Source: Halomonas litopenaei
Lineage (GTDB): Bacteria > Pseudomonadota > Gammaproteobacteria > Pseudomonadales > Halomonadaceae
DNA length: 64,000 nt
NCBI RefSeq assembly: GCF_017303055.1
Contig: NZ_JAEKJT010000006.1
Coordinates: 124,001 to 188,000, forward strand
Direction of reading: 5' to 3'
The notes beneath the pieces were generated by a model. The model was not told where the DNA came from, ran no database searches, and was given only the letters and a program-made list of their open reading frames with translations. Positions 10,983 to 20,497 of this stretch are shown in pieces (the first letter of the stretch is position 1; every line of letters begins with the position of its first letter). Both the position numbers and the translations under genes were made by a program.

Positions 10983-13141
10983 GCCTGCAACCCCGTACCC
11001 TGCTGTTGATCCCGGTGGATGAGGGGGTCGCCCTGACCTCTGCGGCGCTGGGAATGCTGCGCGCACTGGATACCCTGGGCCTGGAGGCAGGCTTCCTGCA
11101 GCCATTCAGCCAGGCAGAGGGCATCGATGACGATAGCAACAGCGCCGAAAGGGCTCGCTCGCTGGTCGCCAGCACCCTGGGCATCGGCTCGCCTCGTCCA
11201 GTGCCCCGGGAAGACGTGGAGCACTACCTGGGCAGAAATGACAGCGACGGTCTGCTTGAGCTTGCCGTCGAACGCCATTCACGGGTCGCCAAACCGGCGA
11301 CCGGCAAGCGGCCGGCCTTCATCGTCGTGGAAGGCATTCGCCCCCTGCGCAAGAACGCCTACGCCCTGGATCTCAATGTACGTCTTGCCAGCGCCCTGGA
11401 CGCCCAGGTGATTCTGGTCGCCGATGGCCAGACGAGCGACCTGAAGGAGCTGGCCAAGAGCCTGGCCTTCCATCGCCAGAGCATCGACGCGGTGGGTTCC
11501 AGGCGTACCCTCGGCACCATTCTGATGCGCCTGCCCAGTGACGGCGATGACTCGGCCAGCGATCAGACCCTGGCCTCCGTCAGTGATCGTGAAGCCAGCG
11601 CCCACCGCCAGCACTGGCAGGACCAACTGGCCACGGCATCCGAGCAGAGCCTGCCGGTAGTGGCCGCGGTACCCTATCGCGCCGCGCTGACCGCGCCGCG
11701 GACCCTGGATGTGGCCCGCGCCCTCGGCGCCAGGATCCTGCATCACGGTGATGCTGATAGACGTCGCGTCGCCCATACCACCCTGGGTGCCCGCAGCGCC
11801 GAGCATCTGCTGTATGCATTGCGCCCGGGCGAACTCATCGTGTCCCCTGGTGATCGCGACGACACCCTGCTGGCTGCTGCCCTCGCCACCATGAACGGGG
11901 TGCCCCTGGCGGGCCTCCTGCTAACCCACGGCGAAACCCCCAGCAAGCAGCTGATCGACGTCTGCCAACCAGCACTATCCTCCGGCCTGCCTGTCCTGTC
12001 CGTCGATACCGACAGCTTCACCACGGTGGCCAAACTGACCGACATCCCCGGTGGGATTCCGGTGGATGACCAGGAACGGGCGGAGGCCATCAGCGCCTTT
12101 GTGGCGGATCACCTCGATCGAGAATGGCTGCTGGCATTGATGGACGACGAGACCCAGCGCCGACTGTCTCCAGCGGCCTTTCGCCATCAATTGGTCAGCA
12201 TGGCCCAGCAAAAGCGCCAGCGCATCGTGCTGCCCGAAGGGGATGAGCCACGCACCCTGGAAGCAGCCATCCTGTGCCAACGCCGCGGCATCGCCAACTG
12301 CGTCTTGCTGGGTAAGCGCCAGGCCATTTTGGAAGTGGCCAAGGCCCGCGGCCTGGAATTGCCCGATGATCTGCAGATTCTCGACCCCGACAGCGAACGT
12401 TGCCGCTTCATCGCCCCCATGGTGGAACGGCGCAAGGGCAAGCTGACCCCCTTGACCGCCGAGGCCCAGCTTCACGACAGTGTGGTTCTGGGCACCATGA
12501 TGTTGGCGGAAGGCGAGGTCGATGGGTTGGTATCAGGGGCGATACACACCACCGCCAACACCGTTCGACCGGCCTTTCAGCTGATCAAGACCGCCCCCGG
12601 ATATGCTCAAGTGTCGTCGGTTTTCTTTATGCTGCTGCCCGATCAGGTGGTGGTCTACGGCGACTGCGCGGTCAATCCTGACCCGGACGCCGACGCGCTG
12701 GCCGAGATTGCCTTGCAGAGTGCGGCCAGCGCCGAGGCCTTCGGCATCGAGCCCAGGGTCGCCATGATCAGCTATTCCACCGGCGAGTCAGGCACCGGTG
12801 CTGACGTTGACAAAGTCCGAGAAGCCACCCGAATCGCCCGCCAGAAAGCCCCACACCTGCCCATCGATGGTCCTCTGCAATATGACGCTGCGGCGATCGC
12901 CAGCGTGGCCCGGCAAAAGGCACCGGACTCGCCAGTGGCAGGGCGCGCTACGGTGTTTGTCTTCCCTGACCTCAATACCGGCAACACCACCTACAAGGCG
13001 GTCCAGCGCAGTGCCCGGGTGGTCAGCATCGGCCCCATGCTGCAGGGCCTCAACAAGCCGGTAAACGATCTGTCACGGGGCGCCCTGGTCGAAGACATCG
13101 TCTACACGATTGCGCTGACGGCGATACAGGCTGGGCAATAG
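10979..13141 (+). CDS. pta: Phosphate acetyltransferase, long form
   Basis: 720 residues. An N-terminal P-loop-like/dethiobiotin-synthetase-type domain (1 to about 210) and a DRTGG-type regulatory domain (about 220-345) precede the catalytic PTA_PTB domain from about residue 400 ([75 protein letters not shown]). It converts acetyl phosphate and CoA to acetyl-CoA. The N-terminus is [14 protein letters not shown], a variation on the usual start of this domain. It forms an ackA-pta operon. A second Pta made only of the catalytic domain is encoded at 46261-47268. Confidence 0.95.
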   Translation: MSLQPRTLLLIPVDEGVALTSAALGMLRALDTLGLEAGFLQPFSQAEGIDDDSNSAERARSLVASTLGIGSPRPVPREDVEHYLGRNDSDGLLELAVERHSRVAKPATGKRPAFIVVEGIRPLRKNAYALDLNVRLASALDAQVILVADGQTSDLKELAKSLAFHRQSIDAVGSRRTLGTILMRLPSDGDDSASDQTLASVSDREASAHRQHWQDQLATASEQSLPVVAAVPYRAALTAPRTLDVARALGARILHHGDADRRRVAHTTLGARSAEHLLYALRPGELIVSPGDRDDTLLAAALATMNGVPLAGLLLTHGETPSKQLIDVCQPALSSGLPVLSVDTDSFTTVAKLTDIPGGIPVDDQERAEAISAFVADHLDREWLLALMDDETQRRLSPAAFRHQLVSMAQQKRQRIVLPEGDEPRTLEAAILCQRRGIANCVLLGKRQAILEVAKARGLELPDDLQILDPDSERCRFIAPMVERRKGKLTPLTAEAQLHDSVVLGTMMLAEGEVDGLVSGAIHTTANTVRPAFQLIKTAPGYAQVSSVFFMLLPDQVVVYGDCAVNPDPDADALAEIALQSAASAEAFGIEPRVAMISYSTGESGTGADVDKVREATRIARQKAPHLPIDGPLQYDAAAIASVARQKAPDSPVAGRATVFVFPDLNTGNTTYKAVQRSARVVSIGPMLQGLNKPVNDLSRGALVEDIVYTIALTAIQAGQ

Positions 13142-13219
13142 CGGCCCGCCGACGTTTCCCGTCACATCAATGCCGCCACTGGCGTCCTGATCGCCGCATC
13201 TCGGCGCTGATACCACCTC

Positions 13220-13238
13220 GCCCCGGAGTTGCCGGGGC
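13220..13238. terminator. Hairpin between convergent pta and the YeiH-family gene
   Basis: GCCCCGG-agttg-CCGGGGC, a 7-bp perfect stem about 80 bp after the pta stop and 30 bp beyond the end of the convergent gene. There is no T-run on either strand. It is likely a shared transcription stop, but this is not certain. Confidence 0.45.
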
Positions 13239-13267
13239 TAGGTTGTCTGCCACGCCTGCCTCCACGG

Positions 13268-14329
13268 TCACCACTCGGCGATACCGGTATACAGGCACAC
13301 CAGCACCAGGCCAAGCAGGAACAGCGTCTCGGCAATCATCAGAATGACCGGTTTCCACCCCACCACGGCCAGCTTCTGAAACGACGTCTTGATCCCCAGC
13401 GCGGCAATCGCCGTCACCAGGCACCAGCGCGACAGGTCCGTCATACCCTCCACCATCACCGGGGGTATCACGCCGAGACTATTGATCAGTACCAGCACCA
13501 CAAACGCAATCAGGAAGCTCGGGAACATGGGGACCTTGGCGCCATCCGCACCGCCTTCCGCCATCCGGGCACGCCGAAACAGCAGCATGAAGACCATCAC
13601 CGCCGGCACCAGCATAGCGACCCGCAGCAGCTTGACGAAGGTCGAGATATCGCCCGTTTCGTCCGAGATCATATAGCCGGCACCGACGACCTGGGCCACA
13701 TCATGTATCGTGCCGCCCAGAAAAATACCCGCCTGGGTGTCGCTCAGCTCCAGCGCTCCCACCAGCAGCGGATACAGCACCATGGCCGCCGTGGATAGCG
13801 TGGTCACGCCAACCACCGTCAGGATGGTATTGCGCTCGGCCACCTCGTTACGAGGCATCGCCGCCGACAGCGCCAGGGCTGCCGATGCACCGCAGATGGC
13901 GACCGATCCCCCGGTCAGCAGGCCCAGGTCATTGCGCAGGCCAAGCAGCCGCGCCAGCACCCCACCCGCGACGATGGTCAGGATGACCCCGGCCACTACC
14001 GTTACCACCGGACCGATGCCAAGCTCGGCCACCTGTTCCAGCGTGATCCGCACGCCCAGCAAGGCCACGCCCAGGCGCAGGATGGTGCGAGCCGCGAACT
14101 CGACGCCCAGCAGACAGGGGCCCTGCTCGCTGAGAAAGTGCAGCGTCATGCCGAACAGCAGCGCGTACAGCAGGGTTGGACCACCATAGTGATCAGCGAT
14201 GAAGGTCGTCGCGAGGGCGATGGTGATACAGATCAGTACGCCGGGCATACGCGCCCTGGCGGGCTCCAGATGCCGCCTCCACCCACTGTCTGGGGCGTCG
14301 CTCGGGGCGTGGGTCGTTGGCTGGGACAT
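13268..14329 (-). CDS. YeiH/UPF0324 family putative anion (sulfate-type) exporter
   Basis: 353 residues from the ATG with GAGGA 6 nt upstream; an upstream in-frame start would add 17 residues lacking a ribosome site. About ten hydrophobic segments. Signature blocks of the YeiH family are visible: RLGVALLGVRITLEQV, GGSVAICGASAALALSAAM, FLGGTIHDVAQVVGAGY and ALGIKTSFQKL. Members are annotated as putative sulfate/sulfonate exporters, but the biochemistry is weak. Its place between acetyl-phosphate and sulfonate genes makes an anion role plausible. Single gene, convergent with pta. Confidence 0.85.
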   Translation of the reverse strand: MSQPTTHAPSDAPDSGWRRHLEPARARMPGVLICITIALATTFIADHYGGPTLLYALLFGMTLHFLSEQGPCLLGVEFAARTILRLGVALLGVRITLEQVAELGIGPVVTVVAGVILTIVAGGVLARLLGLRNDLGLLTGGSVAICGASAALALSAAMPRNEVAERNTILTVVGVTTLSTAAMVLYPLLVGALELSDTQAGIFLGGTIHDVAQVVGAGYMISDETGDISTFVKLLRVAMLVPAVMVFMLLFRRARMAEGGADGAKVPMFPSFLIAFVVLVLINSLGVIPPVMVEGMTDLSRWCLVTAIAALGIKTSFQKLAVVGWKPVILMIAETLFLLGLVLVCLYTGIAEW

Positions 14330-14512
14330 GACGTGTCCTCTGTTGTCGTTGATATCGCCACGTCGTGGCAGCGTCTTCATGGTGTGAGCAATACGGGGAC
14401 CGCTGCGGCCGGCACTGCATGCAGCACATGCTGTCCCAGGCGCTGCGGTGGAGTTAGGACCAGCGCCGGGCCTTGCATGAGTCCAGCTAGGCGCCCTGGC
14501 GGCGCGCCGTAC
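14330..14512. other. Short intergenic region
   Basis: Between the YeiH-family gene start and the end of the GMC gene, both on the minus strand. No gene, repeat or clear terminator is seen. Confidence 0.4.
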
Positions 14513-16144
14513 TCAGGCGACCTGCGTCCTTGCCTGGCGGTCGGCCTTGATCATGTCCGCCGCGCGTTCGGCGATCATGATGGTCGGTGCATTGGTGTTC
14601 CCCGACACGATGATGGGCATGATCGAAGCGTCGACGACCCTGATCCCCTGGAGCCCATGCACCTTCAAGCGATCATCCACCACCGCCAGTGGGTCGTTGC
14701 CCATCTTGCAGGTGCCCGCCGGGTGGTAGATGGTCTGGCTATAGCGGCGAGCGGCGTCCAGCAACTGCTCATCGCTTTGATAGGCACGTCCGGGCACGTA
14801 CTCGTCAGTAATCACATCGGCGAGGGGAGCCTGCTCGGCGATACGCCGGGCGACCTTGATGGCGTCTACTGCCACTCGGCAGTCCTCATCGGTGCTGAGG
14901 TAGTTGGGCTGAATGGAGGGATAGACCGCCGGGTCCGGACTGGTGATACGGATGCGTCCGCGACTCGTCGGCCTGAGCTGACACACCGATGAGGTGAAGG
15001 CCGAGAACGGATGCACCCCTTCCGCCGGCTTGTCGGCGGACAGCGGCTGCATATGAAACTGGATGTCAGGGCGGTCCAGCCCTTCCCGCGACTGGGTGAA
15101 AATGCACACCTGACTGGCGGCCAGGGTCAGCGGCCCGGTGCGGGTCAGCGCATACTGGGTGCCCACCGCCAGCTTCTTGAGTGGATGGCGCACCTCATCA
15201 TTGAGGGTTCGGCAACGCGTCTTGAACACCAGGCGAATCTGCAGATGGTCCTGCAGATTCTCCCCCACACCAGGCAACTGGTGAAGGCAGTCGACGCCGA
15301 CATCGGCCAAGTGCTGTGGGTCACCGATACCCGAGCACTGCAGGATCTGCGGCGAGCCTATGGCACCCGACGACAGCAGCACCTCAAGAGTGGCGCTGGC
15401 CCGACGAAGCACATTACCCTGGCGGTACTCGACGCCGACCACCCGCTTTCCTTCCAGCAGCAGGCGCTGGCAATGGGCCCGTTTGACCAGGGTCAGGTTG
15501 GGGCGCTTCAACGCGGGGCGCAGGAATGCCTTGGCCGTGGAGCAGCGAAAGCCCTTGTACGATGTCTGCTGGAAGTAGCCGACTCCTTCCTGGGTCTCGC
15601 CATTGACGTCTTGATTCTCGGGGATACCCGCCGCCTTGGCGGCCTCGATAAAGCGCTCGGCGATCTCGCGACGCAGTCGCAGGTCTGACACCTTGAGCGG
15701 CCCATCGGTGCCATGAAAGGCATTGGCCCCGCGCTCCTGGCACTCGGACTTCTTGAAATAGGGCAGCACCGAGGCGTAATCCCACCCCTGGTTGCCCATG
15801 GCCGCCCAGTCGTCATAGTCCTGACGCTGCCCTCTTATATAGAGAAGACCGTTCAACGAGCTCGATCCCCCCAGGACCTTGCCCCTGGGCCACTGCAGCC
15901 GCCGACCATCGATGCCGTCATCCGGGTCCGTCAGGTAGCACCAGTCGGTCGCCGGGTTGTGCATGGTCTTGAAGTAGCCTACCGGCACGTGAATCCAAGG
16001 GTTCCAGTCCGATCCCCCTGCCTCCAGCAGCAGTACGGAAACCTCCGGGTCTTCGCTGAGACGGTTCGCCAGTACGCAGCCGGCGGAACCAGCTCCCACG
16101 ACGATGTAGTCGAAGACGTCTGACGATGGTGTTGTCGTTGTCAT
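14513..16144 (-). CDS. GMC-family FAD oxidoreductase, candidate isethionate dehydrogenase (IseJ-like)
   Basis: 543 residues from the ATG; a GTG three codons earlier is also possible and neither has a strong ribosome site. The dinucleotide-binding motif is YIVVGAGSAGCVLANRL (about 12-28), followed by GMC signatures PRGKVLGGSSSLNG and LLSSGAIGSPQIL. The catalytic C-terminus reads YHPAGTCKMG and SGNTNAPTIMIAERAADMI (His and Asn pair). The family oxidises alcohols such as choline. It is not next to betaine genes; it is divergent from a TRAP transporter and an IclR regulator, the arrangement known for isethionate dehydrogenase IseJ with IseKLM and IseR. With xsc in the same window this is the favoured reading. 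The product would be sulfoacetaldehyde. Another alcohol substrate is possible. Confidence 0.7.
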   Translation of the reverse strand: MTTTTPSSDVFDYIVVGAGSAGCVLANRLSEDPEVSVLLLEAGGSDWNPWIHVPVGYFKTMHNPATDWCYLTDPDDGIDGRRLQWPRGKVLGGSSSLNGLLYIRGQRQDYDDWAAMGNQGWDYASVLPYFKKSECQERGANAFHGTDGPLKVSDLRLRREIAERFIEAAKAAGIPENQDVNGETQEGVGYFQQTSYKGFRCSTAKAFLRPALKRPNLTLVKRAHCQRLLLEGKRVVGVEYRQGNVLRRASATLEVLLSSGAIGSPQILQCSGIGDPQHLADVGVDCLHQLPGVGENLQDHLQIRLVFKTRCRTLNDEVRHPLKKLAVGTQYALTRTGPLTLAASQVCIFTQSREGLDRPDIQFHMQPLSADKPAEGVHPFSAFTSSVCQLRPTSRGRIRITSPDPAVYPSIQPNYLSTDEDCRVAVDAIKVARRIAEQAPLADVITDEYVPGRAYQSDEQLLDAARRYSQTIYHPAGTCKMGNDPLAVVDDRLKVHGLQGIRVVDASIMPIIVSGNTNAPTIMIAERAADMIKADRQARTQVA

Positions 16145-16164
16145 GGCTCTCACTCAAACGAGAC

Positions 16165-16179
16165 GTTTTGTCTCAAAAC
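16165..16179. promoter_or_regulatory. Candidate IclR-type operator in the GMC/TRAP divergent promoter
   Basis: GTTTTG-TCT-CAAAAC is a perfect 6-bp dyad in a 15-bp site, within an AT-rich divergent intergenic region and 21 bp upstream of the GMC gene start. An overlapping GAGAC-gtttt-GTCTC dyad spans 16160-16174. Size and symmetry fit IclR-family operators; the IclR gene lies at the end of the TRAP operon. Confidence 0.45.
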
Positions 16180-16356
16180 ATCGTAGACCCATTTCTAAAA
16201 ATATCAACATCGAGACAAATAGAATCAATTTTATTGCCAACACCCAAAAGGCGATCTATGGTGTGGTCAAGGCCGAAAAACGGCCCGGAGGCATTGCCCC
16301 GCCATGGCCTGCCTCCTTCTGCATCCCGACACCAACCACAACATTGGGAGCAACAC

Positions 16357-17589
16357 ATGAGTTCACGCCTTCTCCCCTCACGTCTGTCTCGCCGTGACTT
16401 CCTCAACATCTCCGGTCGCTTCGGCATGACGTCTACCCTATTGGCCGCCAGCGGCCTCGGCGCGGGCCTGACCGCATCGAGTCTTGCCCGCGCCGCGGAG
16501 TCCGAGCAGCAGCGCCGCTACGCCAGCGAGCCAAAGTTCCAGCTACGCTTCGGCGCCTCCGGCTTCAATGAGCGCAACCTGGATATTCAGAAATCCGGTC
16601 AGCTGTTCTTTGCCCGGGACCTCGAGGAGCGTACCGACGGCGCTATTCGCGTCGAATTCATGGGGTCCAACGAGGTCTGCAACCAGCTCGACTGTGTCAG
16701 CAAGGCACAGCAGGGCATCGTCGACATCTTCTCGGCATCGACCCAGAATTCCGCCGGCGGCGCGCCCTACCTGAACGTGCTGGACTTCGCCTACATGTTC
16801 CCGAGCGTCGCCTCGATGTTCCATTTCTTCTACGACCACCGCAGCGAGGCCCTGCTGCGCGAACCGATGCGCCAGCGCCACAACCTGCAGTTCCTGTTCA
16901 CACACTGCGACCTGCGCGGACTGATGATGGGCCAGAGCTGGGCGGACCGTCCGCTGGTCGACAGCCTGGAAGTGCTGCAAGGCACCAAGAACCGGGTGAC
17001 AGGCACTCAGCTCGGGCGTATCGCCATGGAACAGCTTGGTCTCAATCCGGTTCCAGTGGCCTGGGAAGAGACCCTGGACGGACTGCGGCAGGGACTGCTG
17101 GATGGGGCGGAAACCTGGATGAGTGCGGTGGCCTACGCGGGCATGGCGCCAGTGGTCTCCCAAGCGGTCGACCTGCGCTTCTTTGCGGGCACCGAGCATA
17201 CCGCCATGAATCTGTCCAAGTTCGAAAGCCTCGGCGCAGAACTTCAGCAGCAAGTGATGGAATCTGCCTATACCGCGCAGATCTTTACCCAGGGCATGAA
17301 CGAGGCCGGTCGCTACCAGATTGTCGGCGCCAGTGAACACCCTGCCGCGGGCACCGTCTTTGCAGAAAACAATGTGAGAGTCGCGCCGCTATCCGATGAG
17401 ATTCGCGCCCAGGCCGAGCAGCTATGTGCGCCGGAGTTCAACCCGGGCCCCTGGGAGCAATGGCGTGAGCGCTTGAATGGCTGGGCGGGCGACATCGATA
17501 TCTACCAGGAGATTCACACCATTGCTCGCGAAATCCCCCGCGATATGGCGGCTGTCAATGTAGCGCCGAAGCGCTGGTGGAGGGCGTAA
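16357..17589 (+). CDS. TRAP transporter substrate-binding protein (DctP family), Tat-exported; candidate isethionate binder
   Basis: 410 residues from an ATG with GGGAG 6 nt upstream. A twin-arginine signal SRRDFLNISG (about residue 9-18) precedes a hydrophobic stretch ending ASSLARAAE near residue 45. The mature part has the DctP fold: AQQGIVDIFSAS, GTKNRVTGTQLGR and GLRQGLLDGAETW, with the usual substrate-carboxylate region at about 210. It would bind the solute in the periplasm and deliver it to the two permease subunits downstream. Short intergenic spacings point to a four-gene operon with the IclR gene. Substrate assignment to isethionate rests on context only. Confidence 0.85.
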   Translation: MSSRLLPSRLSRRDFLNISGRFGMTSTLLAASGLGAGLTASSLARAAESEQQRRYASEPKFQLRFGASGFNERNLDIQKSGQLFFARDLEERTDGAIRVEFMGSNEVCNQLDCVSKAQQGIVDIFSASTQNSAGGAPYLNVLDFAYMFPSVASMFHFFYDHRSEALLREPMRQRHNLQFLFTHCDLRGLMMGQSWADRPLVDSLEVLQGTKNRVTGTQLGRIAMEQLGLNPVPVAWEETLDGLRQGLLDGAETWMSAVAYAGMAPVVSQAVDLRFFAGTEHTAMNLSKFESLGAELQQQVMESAYTAQIFTQGMNEAGRYQIVGASEHPAAGTVFAENNVRVAPLSDEIRAQAEQLCAPEFNPGPWEQWRERLNGWAGDIDIYQEIHTIAREIPRDMAAVNVAPKRWWRA

Positions 17590-18176
17590 TGACCGATCAC
17601 AAGGCCACCGCGGCTGAGGCGACGTCGTCTGACGTCGCCAACAGCTCGACTCCCGCCTGGCTGCTGCCTCTGAAGTGGATCGATGCCAACCTGGAGAAGG
17701 TCATCATTCTGGTGTCCTACAGCGGAATGGCAGGCATCATCTTCGTCGAGGTCATCCGCCGCTTCTTCTTCAGCCTGCAAGCCCCCTGGAGTACCAGTAT
17801 TCCGGTGCTGCTGTTCCTGTGGCTGACCTGGTTCGGCGCGTCGCTCAACGTCAAGCAGCGTACCCACCTCTCGCTCAACGAGATTCGCATGCGCCTGCCC
17901 TACTCAGGCCAGTTCGCCTGTCAGGTCCTCGATGCGGTGCTGTGGATCGCCTTCGGCGCCCTGGTCATCCATTTCACCGTCATCCAGGTGCAATTGGCGC
18001 ACATGAACTTCGCCATCGTGCCCGGCACCGACAATGTCATGCAGTGGTGGTTCTACCTGGCCACGCCGCTGGCCTGGGTGCTGATCATCTACCGCGTCCT
18101 CCAGAATCTGGCGACCGACGTCGCACGTTTCCGCCGAGGCGAACCTTTCAACCTGCAACCGTCCATCATGGACTAG
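17589..18176 (+). CDS. TRAP transporter small permease (DctQ family)
   Basis: 195 residues; its ATG overlaps the last base of the binding-protein stop and has GGAGGG just upstream. Four membrane segments (about residues 38-58, 65-88, 110-132 and 150-172) and the DctQ core LLFLWLTWFGASLNVKQRTHLSLNEI, in which the polar NVKQRTHL stretch is typical. It partners with the large permease to form the sodium-driven membrane unit. Confidence 0.88.
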   Translation: MTDHKATAAEATSSDVANSSTPAWLLPLKWIDANLEKVIILVSYSGMAGIIFVEVIRRFFFSLQAPWSTSIPVLLFLWLTWFGASLNVKQRTHLSLNEIRMRLPYSGQFACQVLDAVLWIAFGALVIHFTVIQVQLAHMNFAIVPGTDNVMQWWFYLATPLAWVLIIYRVLQNLATDVARFRRGEPFNLQPSIMD

Positions 18177-18186
18177 GAGAAGCGTG

Positions 18187-19461
18187 ATGACTGACGGCAT
18201 GCTTATTGGCCTGGTCACGGCGGGCTGTACCACGATCTTTCTGCTGGGGGTCCCGATCTTCCTGGTGATCGGACTGTGGGTGGTCGGCACCAGCCTGATC
18301 ATCGACTTCACCCTCGCCAACATCGGCGTCACCCTGTTCCAGGGGCTCAGCTTCTTCGGGCTGTTGGCGCTTCCCTTGTTTATCCTTACCGGCGACCTGA
18401 TCAATGCCGCGGGCATTGCCAAGCGGCTGTCCGACTTTGCCTACTCGGTACTGGGTTGGCTGCGCGGCGGCATGGGCATGGCGACCCTGGGCGCCTGCGG
18501 CCTGTTTGCGGCGATCTCGGGATCCAACGCCGGTACAACGGCCACGATTGGCTCCATCATGCAGCCTGAGATGGTCAAGAACGGCTATGACGAGCGCTTT
18601 TCGGCGGCCACCGCGGCCTCTGGCGGCACCGTAGGTATCATCATCCCCCCCTCGATCATCTTTATCGTCTACGGCTTCATGATGAACCTGTCGATCAGCG
18701 ATCTGTTCATCGCCGGGATGATTCCCGGAGCGATGATGGTGCTGGGCATGATGGTGGCCTGCCACCTGGTCGCACGGCGCCACGGCTGGGGCACGCTGAT
18801 TCCCTTCAAGGGCGGAGAAAGCGCTCGCTTCGCACGCCGCGCCTACCTGGGCTTCGCGACTATCGGGGTGGTGCTGTACGGCATCTATTCGGGCAAGTTC
18901 TCGCCCACCGAGGCGGCAGCGATCACGGTCGGTTTCACCTTGATTGCCGGGCTGCTGATCACCCGCGAGATCCGCTTTACGGCACTGCCGTCGATCATGC
19001 TGCGCTCCGGCCAGATCGCCGGCATGCTGGCACCGCTGATCGCTATTTCGGTGGTCATGCAGCAGCTTCTGTCGGTGTTGGGTGCGGGGCAGGCGCTGGA
19101 GACCCTGCTCAGCGGGCTGGGCAACTACTACGTCATCCTCGGCGCATGCATGCTGATGATCCTGTTGGCGGGCATGATTCTCGAGAGTCTGCCGGTGACC
19201 ATCATCCTGGCCCCGATTCTTGCGCCAATCGCCCAGAATGCGGGGGTCGATCCGATACACTTCGCGGTGATCTTCCTGGTCGGTGCCGCCATCGGTTTCG
19301 TCACGCCGCCCTTCGGTCTCAACCTGTACGTCGCCAGCAGTATCACCGGCATTCCCTACCTCAGACTGGTGAAGTTCGTTATTCCCTACTTTATCGCGTT
19401 GATCAGCTGCTGGATTGCTATCTCGCTATGGCCTGCCCTGTCGCTGATGCTGGTGGGATGA
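18187..19461 (+). CDS. TRAP transporter large permease (DctM family)
   Basis: 424 residues from the ATG 6 nt after AGGAGA; a GTG one codon upstream is also possible. About a dozen membrane segments. Family motifs: LPLFILTGDLINAAGIAKRL, GACGLFAAISGSNAGTTATIGS, ASGGTVGIIIPPSI and GFVTPPFGLNLYV. It forms the sodium-coupled transport channel with the small permease. The gene follows dctQ by 10 nt. Confidence 0.92.
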   Translation: MTDGMLIGLVTAGCTTIFLLGVPIFLVIGLWVVGTSLIIDFTLANIGVTLFQGLSFFGLLALPLFILTGDLINAAGIAKRLSDFAYSVLGWLRGGMGMATLGACGLFAAISGSNAGTTATIGSIMQPEMVKNGYDERFSAATAASGGTVGIIIPPSIIFIVYGFMMNLSISDLFIAGMIPGAMMVLGMMVACHLVARRHGWGTLIPFKGGESARFARRAYLGFATIGVVLYGIYSGKFSPTEAAAITVGFTLIAGLLITREIRFTALPSIMLRSGQIAGMLAPLIAISVVMQQLLSVLGAGQALETLLSGLGNYYVILGACMLMILLAGMILESLPVTIILAPILAPIAQNAGVDPIHFAVIFLVGAAIGFVTPPFGLNLYVASSITGIPYLRLVKFVIPYFIALISCWIAISLWPALSLMLVG

Positions 19462-19486
19462 CATCGCTTGAACCGGTGCACGCTGA

Positions 19487-19514
19487 CGCGGCAAGCCTCT
19501 CCGGGCTTGCCGCG
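19487..19514 (+). terminator. Hairpin after the TRAP operon
   Basis: CGCGGCAAGCC / GGCTTGCCGCG, an 11-bp perfect stem with a 6-nt loop, 25 bp after dctM and before the IclR start. It is followed by TTATCATG, so termination may be partial and the IclR gene may still be co-transcribed. Confidence 0.55.
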
Positions 19515-19562
19515 TTATCATGAACGTCAGGTTTTTCATTTCGACGTCGCCAAGGATCGCCT

Positions 19563-20339
19563 ATGCCGACCAACGACAGCTCCCGCAACACGACCAATTC
19601 CACGCTGCAACGCGGTCTGATGCTGCTCGAGAGCATCGCCACCGCCGTGCATGGCGTCAGTGCCGCCGACCTGGAACGCCAGCTGGACATCCCCAAGCCG
19701 ACGCTCCACCGACTGCTCAAGCAGCTCGAGGAACAGGATCTGATCGTGCGGGACCCAGAGGGCCGTCACTTGCTGCCGGGAGATCGCCTGCATCAGATGG
19801 CCATGGGGGTCCTCGCCAACGAGAGCCTGAAGGCTCCGCGCCGGATGCTGCTCAAGCGTCTCGCCGAAGACGTCAACGAGACCTGCAACCTGACCCTGCT
19901 GGAGGGTCACGAGGTGCTCTACTACGAACGGGTGGAGACCAACTGGCCGGTACGCATCCAGCTGCCCCCTGGCTCTCGCATCCCGCTGCATTGCACCGCC
20001 AGCGGCAAGCTGTTTCTTGCCCTGATGGGCGCCAACCAACGCCGCCAGCTGCTCAAGCACTTGCCGCTGGAGGCCTACACGCCCTACACCGCCACCGACG
20101 CCGACGAACTCGAACGCCGCCTTGAGAATATCGCCGCCAACGAGCTGAGCACCGACAACGAAGAGTTCATTCAGGGCATGGTGGCTATCGCGGTGCCCAT
20201 CTACGACACAGCGGGCCGTATCCAGGCGACGCTCGCCATCCACGCCCCGCGACTGCGCCATACCATTGATTCGCTGATGGAGTGGGCCCCGCTGATGCGC
20301 CGTATCGCCGGCCAGCTGCAAGAAACGTTTCAGCGCTGA
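19563..20339 (+). CDS. IclR-family transcriptional regulator (candidate IseR)
   Basis: 258 residues from the ATG with AGGA 6 nt upstream. N-terminal winged helix-turn-helix (about 14-75; GVSAADLERQLDIPKPTLHRLLKQLEEQDLI) and a C-terminal GAF-like effector domain with the IclR block PGSRIPLHCTASGKLFLALM. It shares the overall plan of the second IclR in the window (49475-50317), including CNLTLLEGHEVLYYERVE against CNITALSGSEVLYLDRVE, so the two are paralogues. Position after TRAP genes divergent from a GMC dehydrogenase matches IseR-type regulators. Confidence 0.88.
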   Translation: MPTNDSSRNTTNSTLQRGLMLLESIATAVHGVSAADLERQLDIPKPTLHRLLKQLEEQDLIVRDPEGRHLLPGDRLHQMAMGVLANESLKAPRRMLLKRLAEDVNETCNLTLLEGHEVLYYERVETNWPVRIQLPPGSRIPLHCTASGKLFLALMGANQRRQLLKHLPLEAYTPYTATDADELERRLENIAANELSTDNEEFIQGMVAIAVPIYDTAGRIQATLAIHAPRLRHTIDSLMEWAPLMRRIAGQLQETFQR

Positions 20340-20365
20340 GAAGCGGTCCAGCAGCGCCCCATCAA

Positions 20366-20480
20366 GCGTCTCATCTTGAGACGCCCTGGGCTCGACGACA
20401 TGAAGAGCCCGACGCTGCTCGACGTGACGTGACGCTGCACCGGGCTCTTTTAAAGGGCTTTTTTAACGAGCTCTTTAAAC
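20366..20480. terminator. Convergent terminator region between IclR and the universal stress gene
   Basis: Two structures are visible. GCGTCTCA-tct-TGAGACGC (20366-20384) is an 8-bp perfect hairpin. AAGAGCCCG (20403-20411) pairs with CGGGCTCTT (20441-20449), followed by TTAAAGGGCTTTTTTAA, which supplies a T-run for the plus strand. The region lies between the ends of two convergent genes. Confidence 0.65.
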
Positions 20481-20497
20481 AGGTTGTTTCCACAGGA

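Noticed and set aside
14513..16144. Choline dehydrogenase BetA
   Set aside because: No betB, betI or betT neighbours; divergent TRAP and IclR genes fit an isethionate-type locus better, though the substrate is unproven.
20366..20384. GCGTCTCA-tct-TGAGACGC as an IclR operator
   Set aside because: It lies between the ends of convergent genes beside a T-run hairpin, so a terminator role is more likely than an operator.
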